This document shows, piece after piece, positions 18,539 through 26,887 of a DNA stretch of 64,000 bases. Source of the stretch: Saccharomonospora sp. CUA-673 (lineage in GTDB: Bacteria > Actinomycetota > Actinomycetes > Mycobacteriales > Pseudonocardiaceae); contig NZ_MKKE01000044.1 in the NCBI RefSeq assembly GCF_001942305.1, forward strand, positions 1 to 64,000. Direction: 5' to 3'. The position numbers and the translations under genes were made by a program. The notes below the pieces were generated by a model. It saw only the letters and a program-made list of their open reading frames with translations. It made no database searches and had not been told where the DNA came from. Positions within the stretch are counted from its first letter, which is position 1, and each line of letters opens with the position of its first letter.

Positions 18539-19380
18539 TGCGGGAACCCTAACGGTGTTGGAGGTGGTCCCGGCTGGTGCCTGCCGGGTAGGCGTGCTGT
18601 AAAAAACGGTGTCGACGGCCAGCGCGGCGAGGGTGGCCTGGTCGGTGCCGGAGAGACCGGCGCGGTTGGCGTGGAAGATGAAGTGGTGCGCCAGGACGGC
18701 GCGCAGGCCCCGCTCGAGGTGTCCGGCGCGAGCGAGTTCGGCGAGTTGGCGACCGGCCGTGTCGAACGCTGTCCACCAGGTCTCGGGAACCACGTCGGGG
18801 CGACGTCGGCGACCTTGTGCGTGTTGGTGGTCATCAGTCGGCGCACGGCTTGGCTCAACCGCTCGGTGTGCGGAGAGTTGTTGGAGTGGGGTTGGGCGGT
18901 GGGCCGGAGCGCAGCCACCTTGTCCCAGACGTCGCCCTGCTCGAACCAGTCCAGCCCGGCGGCGCGCAGCATCGAGCTGAACAGCAGGACGGTGGTCTCT
19001 CTCTGACCCAAGGCAGCGGGTTTCGTGGCACGGGCGAGGCAGTGGCGACTGTCGTGGTGAAACAGCGAGTGCGCGATGTCCATCGCGGCGGGTCCACCGA
19101 AGGCAAGGGTTTCGGGTTCGTAGATGCCGCGAGTCCAGCGCGCGAGATGCCCATCGGCCTCCAGGTCGGACAGCAGCGTGTCGACCGCTTTCGTCTCGGG
19201 GTTGACCGGTTGGTAACGCAGCCGCCAGGCGGGTGTCTTGCGCAGGTGCCACCACGTGTCGAGTTCGCCGTCCTGTTGGGCCTGGTCGAGAGCGGGTACG
19301 AGCAGGGTCGCGGCGGTGTGCTCGGCCGTGGTCGGGTCGGCGAACTCGACCAGGTAGTGGTGCCAGCTGTCCGGCAGCAT
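18539..19380 (-). CDS. Thiopeptide/lanthipeptide biosynthesis SpaB-C-type protein (frameshifted)
   Basis: Related to the C-terminal elimination domain of lantibiotic dehydratases (SpaB-C, thiopeptide-type bacteriocin biosynthesis domain). Residues 1-190 read from 19380: WHHYLVEFADPTTAEH, WWHLRKTPAWRLRY, WTRGIYEPETLAFGGPAAM and SLFHHDSRH. The frame breaks near 18800 at a short C run; thereafter WWTAFDTAGRQLAELARAG and HFIFHANRAGLSG follow. In the repaired frame there is no stop before the methyltransferase ATG, so the two could be fused or simply miss a stop because of an error. Such domains remove glutamate from Ser/Thr during dehydration. Confidence 0.72.
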
Positions 19381-19425
19381 CAGCGCGGAATCTCCTCTCG
19401 GTCGGACGGATCGCGTTCGGACGGA

Positions 19426-19680
19426 TCAGGTGATGAGCAGGCCGGTGCCCCAGCCTGTCGCGGGCTCGATCTCAGCGGCGAGGGCAGCTAGGCCGACCCC
19501 GGCAGCGCCTTCGAGGAAGCCGGGGCCTTCGGGAACGGCCTGGGCGCAGGCGCGGTGCAGCATCTCGGTGGCCAGCGCGCGGAGTCGGGAAGCGGCCGGC
19601 TCCGGTGTGTCGATGGCGGTATGAGCGGTGATCCGGGCGAGTCCGGCGTAGCCGTGGCACAGCGAAGCGTCGCTGATCAA
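19426..19680 (-). pseudogene. Lanthionine synthetase C-like fragment (C-terminus)
   Basis: Only about 84 C-terminal residues remain of a LanC-type cyclase. SLCHGYAGLARI carries the zinc-binding Cys-His pair, and GFLEGAAGVGLAALA precedes the terminal GWGTGLLIT. The upstream two thirds, including the other zinc ligand and active-site His, are missing: an in-frame stop and a change of sequence occur near 19700. With the SpaB-C and methyltransferase genes it marks a former lanthipeptide cluster. Not expected to be active. Confidence 0.75.
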
Positions 19681-19697
19681 CGCATCCTGTTCCGGGT

Positions 19698-19844
19698 CGG
19701 ATCATTTCGCTCGTGGCCGCGGCCGTGCTGATGGTGGCGATGCTCGTGAAGGACAAGCCGTTTTACGGCGGTATTGGTCTCTGTGTGTTGCTCGGGCCGG
19801 GTGCGGTGCTGACGTTCTGGTACACGACCTTGTCCTGGGGTTAG
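19698..19844 (+). pseudogene. 3' fragment of a small membrane-protein gene
   Basis: On the + strand an open frame ending TTLSWG-stop codes a hydrophobic double-helix segment (ISLVAAAVLMVAMLVKD, GIGLCVLLGPGAVLTFWY). It has no start codon or ribosome site, and begins at the same place where the LanC-like fragment on the other strand ends. The junction therefore joins the broken ends of two unrelated genes. Family unknown. Confidence 0.45.
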
Positions 19845-19879
19845 ACGCGGCCCGCGCGCCGTCGTCGCGGTTGGGGCGT

Positions 19880-20478
19880 TCAGGGCGGGCCGTGGCCGGT
19901 GTTCAGGCGTGCCCACTCGTGTGCCCAGTGGGCGTAGCGATGCTGGTCAAGTCCTGCCCGCAGGAGCCAGAAGGCGGCCGACAACGCGCCGACCACAATC
20001 AGCCAGGTAGCGATGGCGGTGGCTGCGGCATGACCGGCGGCGTCCTGCGGCGTGGCGGGTGACGACGTCACCTCGCCAGCAGTGTCAATCCAGATCGGTA
20101 CTCGCTGCCCGCGGACATCCCGGAACTGGCCGGGACAGCCCCCGTGAGCTCGATGCCCTCGGATGTGGTCCACCGGGCCTGCGCGCGCGTGCCGTTCTCA
20201 CTGACTGGCCCGCGCCCAGCTCGGGGTCTCGATGGGGCGTCGGCGAGCAGGGTGGCCGTGGTTTCGTACCGGCTGGCCATCGCTTCCTCGGCGATCTGGC
20301 GGTTGTGTGCGTAGCTGCGCTGCCCGTGAGTAACGACAACGGGGATGGTCAGCAGCGACAGCAGCACAACGATCACGAGAGCAGCGGCCTCGATTCGGTC
20401 GGAGCCTCGCGCCACAGGGCTTCGCCCCGGGCGGAGACGCCGGGCGAGCCGCAACAGGTACATGGAGGTATCGGGCAT
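19880..20478 (-). CDS. Rv1733c-like conserved transmembrane protein (frameshifted)
   Basis: Resembles Mycobacterium tuberculosis Rv1733c in layout: basic N-terminus, RGSDRIEAAALVIVVLLSLLTIP as first membrane segment, a soluble loop (RSYAHNRQIAEEAMASRYET, then ARWTTSEGIELTG), QRVPIWIDTAGEV, and a second helix (ATWLIVVGALSAAFWLL) before a short basic tail. The frame breaks near 20110 at a GGG run after SGMSAG; one added base gives 199 residues, close to the mycobacterial protein. The start could also be five residues later. Rv1733c belongs to the dormancy regulon in mycobacteria; the stress-protein neighbours here fit a similar role. Confidence 0.75.
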
Positions 20479-20584
20479 GCCGGGCGACCTCCTCCGGTCC
20501 CGATCGCCGGTTGAAGCCACCTTTCAGGGTACGACTGACACGGGCATCGGACATGTTGATCACCGCTGCCCTGGGGAGATGCGT

Positions 20585-21394
20585 TCAGGTGACGGGAGCG
20601 ACCAGGACGGGGGTGGGACTGCGCGTGAGCAGTTCAGTGGTGACGCTGCCCAGCAGGAGTCGGGTGAGCCCGGTACGGCCGTGTGTGGCGGTGATCGCGA
20701 GTGTGGCCGGGCGGGACTGGAGCAGCTCGGCGATACTGGCGGCGGGGTGGTCGCCGGTGAGCAGGGTGGCACTGGCCTGAACACCGTCATCGGCCAGTGT
20801 GTCGGCAGCTCGGGACAGGCCCGCTCCGAGAGCTTCCAGGTTTCCCGGGGTTTCTCTCGGAAACGCGACGTGCACGAGCTCGACCTCGGTAGCGAAGAGG
20901 CGGGCCCACGTGGTGGCGACGGCGAGGGCTGTTTCGGCACGGTCGGAGCCATCGAGACAGACCACGAGACGTTCATAGCGGCGGGGCAGTCGCGAAAGCT
21001 CGTAGCCGGGACCGACCACCAGGGTCGGCGCGCGGCTGGTGCGCAGCAGATGCGCCGAGACGCTGCCGAGGACGAGGCGGTCAACCTCGTCGCGGTGTTG
21101 CGCCGACATGCAGATCAGGGTTCCGGGGTTCTCGCCGGCCATGTCGGCGATCACCTCGCCCGGCCATCCGGCGCCGACGACAGCGACCTCGACCTGGTCG
21201 TAGGGCAGCTGCTCGGCGATGTCGTCGAGGTCACGGGCCCAGCGTCCGTTGACCGGGTCGTAGACCGTGACCAGCTCTATGGGGCAATCCAGCGTCTGGG
21301 CAACCCGCAGTGCGGGCAGGAGTGCCCGCTGCGCCTCGTCGGTGCCGTCCAATGGCACCAGCACACGGGAGACGACATGCTTATCGTCCGCCAT
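20585..21394 (-). CDS. Universal stress protein, two Usp domains
   Basis: A 269-residue protein with tandem Usp folds (residues 8-135 and 140-268). The first has SRVLVPLDGTDEAQRAL and LICMSAQHRDEVDRLVLGSVS; the second has LVVCLDGSDRAETALA and LAITATHGRTGLTRLLLGSVT. The G-x2-G-x9-G(S/T)-type ATP-binding pattern is evident in both halves (best in GRTGLTRLLLGS). It is divergent from the antiporter gene, whose start lies 90 bases away. Start ATG chosen to begin just ahead of the first beta strand; the longer reading would add 34 residues of no family resemblance. Confidence 0.88.
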   Translation of the reverse strand: MADDKHVVSRVLVPLDGTDEAQRALLPALRVAQTLDCPIELVTVYDPVNGRWARDLDDIAEQLPYDQVEVAVVGAGWPGEVIADMAGENPGTLICMSAQHRDEVDRLVLGSVSAHLLRTSRAPTLVVGPGYELSRLPRRYERLVVCLDGSDRAETALAVATTWARLFATEVELVHVAFPRETPGNLEALGAGLSRAADTLADDGVQASATLLTGDHPAASIAELLQSRPATLAITATHGRTGLTRLLLGSVTTELLTRSPTPVLVAPVT

Positions 21395-21484
21395 CACAGC
21401 CTCCGACCTGCGCCGTTTGCCCGATTCGACCTGGTGTGTTGGGTAGGGTCGTGACCGTATGTGGAAACCGGAAACCGTGGAGCT

Positions 21485-22942
21485 ATGAGCATTCAATTAC
21501 CTGCCGACTGGTGGATCCTGCTGGTTGCGGTGCTGTTGGTGGGTGGTGTTCTCGCGGCCGGATTCGCCAACCGGCTGCGGTTACCCGGTCTGTTGCTGTT
21601 CCTCGTGCTGGGCATGGTCATCGGTGACGACGGGCTCGCGTTGGTCAGTCTGTCCGACCCGCGTGTCGCCCAGATCGGGGGGACCATAGCGCTGTTGTTG
21701 ATCCTGTATGAGGGTGGGCTGACCACCAAACCCGGTGATCTGCGGCAGGCAGCGCTGCCTGGCTCACTGCTGGCCACCGTCGGCGTGCTCATCACCGCGG
21801 GCGTGGTGGGTGGCGGTGCGTATCTCCTGCTCGATGTGGAACTGTTGACCGCGTTCCTGATCGGCGCGGTGGTGGCCTCGACCGACGCCGCTGCGGTCTT
21901 CGCGATGTTGCGCCGGGCCCCGCTGCCGCGCAAGCTGGCCTCGTTACTGGAGGTCGAATCAGGCGCGAACGACCCGATCGCGATCATGCTGACGATCGGG
22001 TTGATCGAGACCTGGCGTGCCGATCCCGGAATTGGCGACTGGGTCACGTTCGCGCTGCTGCAACTGGGCGGTGGCCTCGGTGTCGGCGCACTGGCCGGCC
22101 TCGCCGGCACTTGGATGCTCATGCGCCCCAACCTCGGCCCCGAAGGCGCCTATCCGGTCCTCGCGCTCGGCGTCGCCGGACTGTCCTACGGTGCCGCCGC
22201 GGCGGTGGGCGCCTCCGGCTTCCTCGCCGTCTACGTCACGGGGCTGGTGGTTGGCGCCAGGGTACCGCTGCACCGCCGCGGGATCCGCACCTTCCACCAA
22301 GGACTGTCCAGCACCGCCGAAGTCGGGCTGTTCCTCATGCTGGGCGTGCTGGTCTTCCCCTCACAACTGCCGTCGGTCGTGGTTCCCGGACTGGCCGTGG
22401 TGTTCGTGCTTGTGTTCGTGGCCCGCCCGATCGCGGTCCTGCTGACCCTGGGTTGGCTGCGGTACCGATGGCAGGAACTGCTGTTCACCAGTTGGGTCGG
22501 GCTCCGCGGCGCGGTGCCGATCGTGCTCGCCACGTTCCCCTTCGTCGCCGGCCACCCTGACGGCCCGTTCATCTTCAACATGGTCTTCTTCGTGGTCCTG
22601 GTCTCCGCGGCCGTGCAGGGCGTCAGCATCAGCACCGTCGCGGGCTGGCTCGGGCTGCGCGGCGAGTCCCCTACAACAACCTCGGTGGCCGAGGATGTTC
22701 CCATCGGCGACATCAACACCGAACTCATCGAAGTCCGCGTCACCCCCGACCTGCACATCGCCGGCAAACAACTCAAAGACATCACCCCACCCCACGGACT
22801 CATCACCGCCATCATGCGCGGCAAACGAACACTGATCCCCACCCCACGCACCCGGCTCCGAGACGGCGACCTCGTCATCGTCGCGATCCCCCGCCAACCC
22901 GACGCCTCCAAACTCGTCACTACCTGGGCCCGCGGAGAATAA
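21485..22942 (+). CDS. Cation/proton antiporter (CPA1/NhaP2-like) with C-terminal TrkA-C domain
   Basis: A 485-residue membrane protein with about 12 helices: family blocks are LPGLLLFLVLGMVIGDDGLA, LLLILYEGGLTT, GAVVASTDAAAVFAML and LEVESGANDPIAIMLT (the ND pair of the transport site). After residue about 395 a cytoplasmic RCK_C/TrkA-C domain follows (IEVRVTPDLHIAGKQLKDI, LRDGDLVIVAIP), which usually senses a nucleotide or ion. The same architecture is seen in NhaP2/CvrA K+/H+ antiporters. The ATG is preceded by GTGGAG. It lies between two universal stress protein genes. Confidence 0.9.
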   Translation: MSIQLPADWWILLVAVLLVGGVLAAGFANRLRLPGLLLFLVLGMVIGDDGLALVSLSDPRVAQIGGTIALLLILYEGGLTTKPGDLRQAALPGSLLATVGVLITAGVVGGGAYLLLDVELLTAFLIGAVVASTDAAAVFAMLRRAPLPRKLASLLEVESGANDPIAIMLTIGLIETWRADPGIGDWVTFALLQLGGGLGVGALAGLAGTWMLMRPNLGPEGAYPVLALGVAGLSYGAAAAVGASGFLAVYVTGLVVGARVPLHRRGIRTFHQGLSSTAEVGLFLMLGVLVFPSQLPSVVVPGLAVVFVLVFVARPIAVLLTLGWLRYRWQELLFTSWVGLRGAVPIVLATFPFVAGHPDGPFIFNMVFFVVLVSAAVQGVSISTVAGWLGLRGESPTTTSVAEDVPIGDINTELIEVRVTPDLHIAGKQLKDITPPHGLITAIMRGKRTLIPTPRTRLRDGDLVIVAIPRQPDASKLVTTWARGE

Positions 22943-23020
22943 GCGGCGATCAGGCAACGCCCACACAGGCGGCGATGGCCAGGATGATCGCAATATCGCG
23001 GGAACACGTACAGCTCCAGG

Positions 23021-23872
23021 TCAGTCCTTCCGGGCCGGCACGACGAGCACATCCGATGACGCGTCCCGCAACACGTGCTGGGCAACGCTGCCGAGCAGGG
23101 TGTAGCCCAGCGACGAGCGGGCGCCGGTACCGACGGCGACCAGATCGGCGGCGTGGTGGCGGCTCAGCTCTGGCAAACGCGTCTGCGGACGCCCGGACGC
23201 GATCACCACCCGCGACGCAGCGGGCGTCAGCTCGGCGGCCACGCGCTCGATATCGACGCGAACCTGCTCGGTGCTCACCTCGCGCAACTCGGCCAAGTGT
23301 TGCTCGCTGGCGCCGTGCATGCGCATCAACGTCTCGCCGACAACTACGGCAAAGTGCACGACGATGTGGTCCGCGTACGGCGTGAGCGCGCCCGCCGTGT
23401 GCGCCGCCGTTGCCGAGACAGCTGTGCTATCGACGGCGAGCACGACCGTGCGGTACTCCCCATCGGGTGGACTCTTGACCACCAGAACCGGAACCGGGCT
23501 CGCCCGCACCAGGTTGCCGGGAGTGCTGCCCAGGACCGGGCTGGTCAGCCGGTGGCCGCCATGCGCGCCGACGACCAGCAGGTCCGCGTCGCGATCAGTG
23601 ACCTCAGCGAGGATCTCGTAAGCCACGTGACCGTGGCGGACGACGGCCTCCGTGACCGTGGAGGTGATGAACCGGTCGAGGTGTGAGCGCAGGCGGGCGT
23701 GGGCGAACTCGCTCAGCTCCTCGTTCAACCCGGCCGGCTGCACATTGACGGCGCTCAGCCGGGCGTCGCGTTCGGCGGCCAGCTGCGCGGCCCTCCGCAC
23801 AGCCAAGCCCGCCTGCTCAGACAAATCGGTGGCGACCAGCACCCGGCGGACTGGTGCGGCGGCCATCGACAT
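23021..23872 (-). CDS. Universal stress protein, two Usp domains
   Basis: A 283-residue tandem Usp protein. The N-terminal domain includes RRVLVATDLSEQAGLAVRRA and DLLVVGAHGGHRLTSPVLGS; the C-terminal domain includes TVVLAVDSTAVSATA and DLVAVGTGARSSLGYTLLGSVA, with the nucleotide-binding Gly pattern retained in both. The start at 23872 has GGGAGG a few bases before it. It is convergent with the antiporter gene (stops 78 bases apart). Similarity to the other Usp protein at 20.6-21.4 kb is only at the domain level, so they are not recent duplicates. Confidence 0.87.
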   Translation of the reverse strand: MSMAAAPVRRVLVATDLSEQAGLAVRRAAQLAAERDARLSAVNVQPAGLNEELSEFAHARLRSHLDRFITSTVTEAVVRHGHVAYEILAEVTDRDADLLVVGAHGGHRLTSPVLGSTPGNLVRASPVPVLVVKSPPDGEYRTVVLAVDSTAVSATAAHTAGALTPYADHIVVHFAVVVGETLMRMHGASEQHLAELREVSTEQVRVDIERVAAELTPAASRVVIASGRPQTRLPELSRHHAADLVAVGTGARSSLGYTLLGSVAQHVLRDASSDVLVVPARKD

Positions 23873-24203
23873 CACACTCCCTCCCTGCGAATAATGCCCC
23901 CTCCGACCGTCCGGCGCCCACGACCGAAGTCGAACCGGGCCAATGCATCGGCAAGCCGATGGCGGCTGGCGACGGATGTTTCCTCGGGCATCCATAGTAA
24001 GGCGACGTCTGGATGGGCCGCCTGCGCGAGCGGCGCCCGCTCATGACCAACGGCGCCAGCGAAATTCACGCGCTGAACGAAGCAGCGTCAGCCCGCATAT
24101 CGAATTGCCCAAGACCAAACGCGTCCTGCACGGACCGAAGAGATGATGTCGACGCCGCAGCTAGCCCTCGACGTGCGCGCCAGTTGAGACAGCAGAAGAG
24201 TGA
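23873..24203. other. No gene seen
   Basis: About 330 bases between the stress-protein start and a Nudix fragment. Reading frames are short, with no motif, and no RNA-like structure stands out. The promoter of the stress-protein gene should lie at its left edge; the right part may be debris of the missing Nudix N-terminus. Confidence 0.5.
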
Positions 24204-24548
24204 GACCGCCAACTGTTCCTAACGCCCGGCGGAACCGTCGAGCCAGGCGAGACGCCTCGAGCCGCAGCAGCCCGTGAACTCTTGGAGGAGACCGGCCTGC
24301 TGGGCGAGCTGCTGTCAGTGCCGGCGGCCGTCGCTGTCCGCTCTTTCCGCGCCGACTGGACGCCAACGCTGAGCCTGTCCTACGGAGCCGTCATCAACCG
24401 CGACGCGCCACTCGGCGGGGAGAAGGGACAGCCGCCGAAGTGGGTCGACCTGGACGAATCGTGGGAGAGCGTGTTCCCCGAGGATCGCGACCGAATCCGC
24501 GCGTATGTGCGCAGGCTCGCGGCAGAGCACGCGGTCGAGGCGCGCTGA
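24204..24548 (+). pseudogene. Nudix hydrolase, N-terminally truncated
   Basis: The open frame begins directly after a stop at 24201 and carries a full Nudix box: GGTVEPGETPRAAARELLEE followed by TGL. The C-terminal part is SLSYGAVINRDAPLGGE, PKWVDLDESWESVFPED and a basic helix. About 40 N-terminal residues with the start are missing; the nearest ATG codons in frame would leave out the Nudix box. It is distinct from the Nudix gene at 1.2-1.6 kb. Probably a relic. Confidence 0.6.
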
Positions 24549-24562
24549 TCCTGTCGGGCGGG

Positions 24563-24659
24563 GCTTTAGTGTCAACGGCGGGCGAATCTTGACCCCCTGG
24601 CGGCACCTGGGTTAGGCGCCACGCCGGGGTCAGTTTTCACGCGCCGTCGACAGCTTTAG
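24563..24659. mobile_element. Miniature IS21-like element (MITE) with target duplication
   Basis: Two imperfect 27-base inverted ends, 24570-24596 (starts TGTCAACGGCG, ends CTTGACCCC) and 24626-24652 (reverse complement starts TGTCGACGGCG, ends ACTGACCCC), enclose only 29 bases. Exact 7-base copies of GCTTTAG flank both sides (24563-24569 and 24653-24659), as expected for an IS21-type target duplication. No coding capacity. The ends differ from those of the IS21 element at 1.8-4.0 kb, so another IS21 member must have moved it. Confidence 0.7.
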
Positions 24660-24843
24660 TTGGTGGCGGCCCCTGCGGACATGCACAGATCGTCCCAAGC
24701 ACCATCCCGCTCTGGCGTTTTCATGGGCGGTCTGGGTCGCACGTCCGGACGTGAACGTCCGCCGTTTCGTCGTTGACATGGCCGCTGATCAGGTCCGATC
24801 AACGCCGGGTAGCGTGGGTGCGCTAGCGAATCTGGGAGTGATT

Positions 24844-24945
24844 ATGGCGATACGACGAGATGCTCTCGCAGCACGGCGCGAGGCTCTCGGCTTCACCCAG
24901 GAAACCCTCGCCCAGGAGCTTGGGGTGGAGCTCTCGACAACCTGA
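24844..24945 (+). pseudogene. XRE-type helix-turn-helix fragment
   Basis: From the ATG at 24844, ALAARREALGFTQETLAQEL reads like the first two helices of an actinobacterial XRE regulator (compare AREAAGYTQEALA in the gene at 4.3 kb), but the frame stops after 33 residues (GVELSTT). The following bases contain degenerate pieces of a helical domain in another frame. It is a relic of a regulator related to the one at 4.3 kb. Confidence 0.5.
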
Positions 24946-24998
24946 CCTCGCCTGCGAGTGGGCCGCTCACCTGGAAGGGAGGGACGACCGACGAACGT

Positions 24999-25469
24999 TC
25001 AGCGGGGTCGCCGACGGTGCTCATCACGGGCTGCTTCCTGTCGTGCCCGTGACCCTACTTGGTCAGGGCGCGCAGGCGGTGGTGAGCGCGGCGGCTGATC
25101 GGCCCTGGCCTGCAGCCAGGCGGCTGGAGCACTGGTGAGGGTGTCCAGGGTGGCCGTCTGCAGGGTGGCGGCCAGGTCGGTGATGGCGCGGCCGATGTCG
25201 GTGTCGCTGGTGGTCGCGACCAGGTCGGTGAGCTCGGTGGCGGTGGTGTGCGCCTGGTCCAGTGCGGCCTGCGGTGCGCTGAGGTCGGGCGGGTTGGCGA
25301 CCAGTGCCAGCGCGTCGCTACACACCTCGGCGGCGGCGACCGCGCCGGTCACGGTGTCCGCGGCCGAACCGGCGGTGTCGCCGGCCTGCTGGACAGCGCC
25401 GCAGCCGCTGATCGCCGCCACGACGCCCACGCCGAGCAGCACAGAGGTCCATCGAGTCGAGATGCGCAT
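24999..25469 (-). CDS. Small lipoprotein, C-terminus probably frameshifted
   Basis: A lipoprotein with signal peptide and lipobox (VVAAISGC, Cys near residue 23), then a helical Ala/Thr-rich body (DTAGSAADTVTGAVAAAEVC, AALDQAHTTATELTDLV, ITDLAATLQTA). As read it has 156 residues, but the last 35 turn into Arg/Pro-rich sequence. In a neighbouring frame the segment AALTTACA leads to a natural-looking end with a stop near 25055, so one or two bases may be missing near 25090. It lies downstream of terC on the same strand. Function unknown. Confidence 0.6.
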   Translation of the reverse strand: MRISTRWTSVLLGVGVVAAISGCGAVQQAGDTAGSAADTVTGAVAAAEVCSDALALVANPPDLSAPQAALDQAHTTATELTDLVATTSDTDIGRAITDLAATLQTATLDTLTSAPAAWLQARADQPPRSPPPARPDQVGSRARQEAARDEHRRRPR

Positions 25470-25569
25470 GAGCGGGTTCCTTTCCGGATGGGCTGGGTCT
25501 GTGGGGTGGTGCCGCCCACCGCTGGTGGGGGGAGTGAGCGGTGGGCGGCACCGGGGCGGTCGACGCGCG

Positions 25570-26618
25570 TCAGTCGCGCGTCGACAGGCCAGTGGGCGAG
25601 GACGGGGCCGTCTCGGCTGCGGCCGCCCCGGTTTGGGCTGGCTCGGTCGTGACCGTGTCGGGCTCCGCACCGGCCAGCGAATCGGCAGAGGCAGCCGCTG
25701 GGGTGGCCGGGGTGGTGCGGGTGCGGATCCAGCTGGCCGTGACGGCGACGGCGAGCAGGAGGGCGACCACGGCCAGCGAGAACCAGGTGGGGATCTTGTA
25801 GAGGTCGAGCAGCAGCATCTTGATGCCGACCCACACCAGCACCAGGCGAGGCCTAGCTTGAGGTAGATGAAGCGGTGCATCAGGTCGGCGAGCAGGAAGT
25901 ACATGGCGCGCAGGCCCAGGATGGCGAAGGCGTTGGAGGTGAACACCAGGAACGGCTGCTGGGTGATGGCGAAGATCGCCGGGATGGAGTCGACGGCGAA
26001 GACGATGTCGGTGACCTCGACCAGCACCAGCACCGCCAACAGAGGGGTGGCCACCCAGCGCCCGGCCTGGCGCACCAGGAACTTCTGCCCGTGGTACTCC
26101 TCGGTGGTGGGGATGACCTTGCGGAACAGGCGCAGCACGACGCTGCGGTCGGGGTCGATGGTCTCGTTGCGGTGCACGGCCATCCGGACACCGGTGGCGA
26201 CCAGGAAGGCGCCGAACACGTACAGGATCCAGGCGAAGGACGCGATGAGCACCGAGCCCGCGGCGATGAACACCGCCCGGAACACCAGTGCGCCGAGCAC
26301 GCCGTAGAACAGCACGCGGTGCTGGTACTCGCGGGGAACGGCGAAGTAGCCGAAGATGATCGCGAAGACGAACACGTTGTCCACCGCGAGGGACTTCTCG
26401 ATCACGTAGCCCGCGAAGTACTGGGCGGCGAACTCGCTGCCCCACGCCCACCACACGATCGCGCCGAACCCGAGGCCGAGCGCGACCCACACCGCCGACC
26501 AGGCGGCGGCCTCGCGGACCCCGACCACGTGTGCGCGGCGGTGGGCGAACAGGTCGATCGCGAGCATCACCAGGATCACGCCGAGCACCGCGGCCCACGC
26601 CCACAACGGAACAACCAC
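25570..26618 (-). CDS. terC: TerC/Alx-family membrane protein (first copy, frameshifted)
   Basis: An integral membrane protein of the TerC family; characterised members export Mn2+ or help load metal into secreted enzymes. The signature blocks are VIEKSLAVDNVFVFAIIFGY and VTDIVFAVDSIPAIFAIT, with acidic residues inside helices, and GLRAMYFLLADLMHRFIYL. The frame breaks near 25850 (a CC pair after LKLGLA) and continues as LVLVWVGIKMLLLDLYKI to the stop at 25570; the repaired length is 349 residues. The GTG at 26618 is 8 bases after GGAGGT. The mRNA leader resembles a yybP-ykoY manganese riboswitch. Confidence 0.85.
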
Positions 26619-26626
26619 AGTCAAGC

Positions 26627-26765
26627 ACCTCCGGTCACGTCGAGTGAAACCGGAGGTCTCCCCAACCGCCAGAGCACGTGCGCTGGGTCCGGTGGCGCCG
26701 GGACCGGGCAGCCATCGAACTGCCGTAATGACGATCCCGGACGTGGTGGGTACTCCCCTCCGCAC
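26627..26765 (-). ncRNA. yybP-ykoY-like (Mn2+) riboswitch with SD-sequestering hairpin, terC copy 1
   Basis: The leader of terC on the minus strand carries GGGGAGTA (26751-26758), then GTCATTACGG, and GGGGAGACCTCC near 26650: the order of conserved blocks in yybP-ykoY riboswitches, which control TerC-type genes in response to manganese. The block ACCTCCGGT is exactly complementary to ACCGGAGGT, which holds the Shine-Dalgarno sequence (26627-26635 region), so a 9-bp hairpin could hide it. Control of translation is inference. Confidence 0.7.
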
Positions 26766-26769
26766 CACC

Positions 26770-26830
26770 AGAATGACGAAATACGGTTCGCCTGTCAAGG
26801 CTTGACTGGCGAACCGTACTTCGTCAATCT
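26770..26830. promoter_or_regulatory. Back-to-back divergent promoters with a shared spacer dyad
   Basis: Minus-strand promoter: -35 TTGACA (26793-26798), 17-base spacer, -10 CATTCT (26770-26775), serving the riboswitch and terC. Plus-strand promoter: -35 TTGACT (26802-26807), 17-base spacer, -10 CAATCT (26825-26830), serving the gene at 26888. Both spacers read GGCGAACCGTA-T/C-TTCGT, so the whole 61-base region is an imperfect palindrome. CGAA and TTCG form an operator-like dyad. A third copy is at 27964. Confidence 0.6.
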
Positions 26831-26887
26831 GGAAATGAGGCCAGCGCGCGGCCTCCTCGATCCGTGCCGTGGAAAGCAGGTCCGCTG

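Noticed and set aside
15449..19697. Lanthipeptide precursor gene
   Set aside because: Looked for a short frame with an FxLD-type leader and a Ser/Thr/Cys-rich core on both strands; none with a plausible start and ribosome site was found.
19880..23900. DosR-type box (GGGACT..AGTCCC) at the stress genes
   Set aside because: Scanned the intergenic regions by eye; no convincing palindrome of this type was seen.
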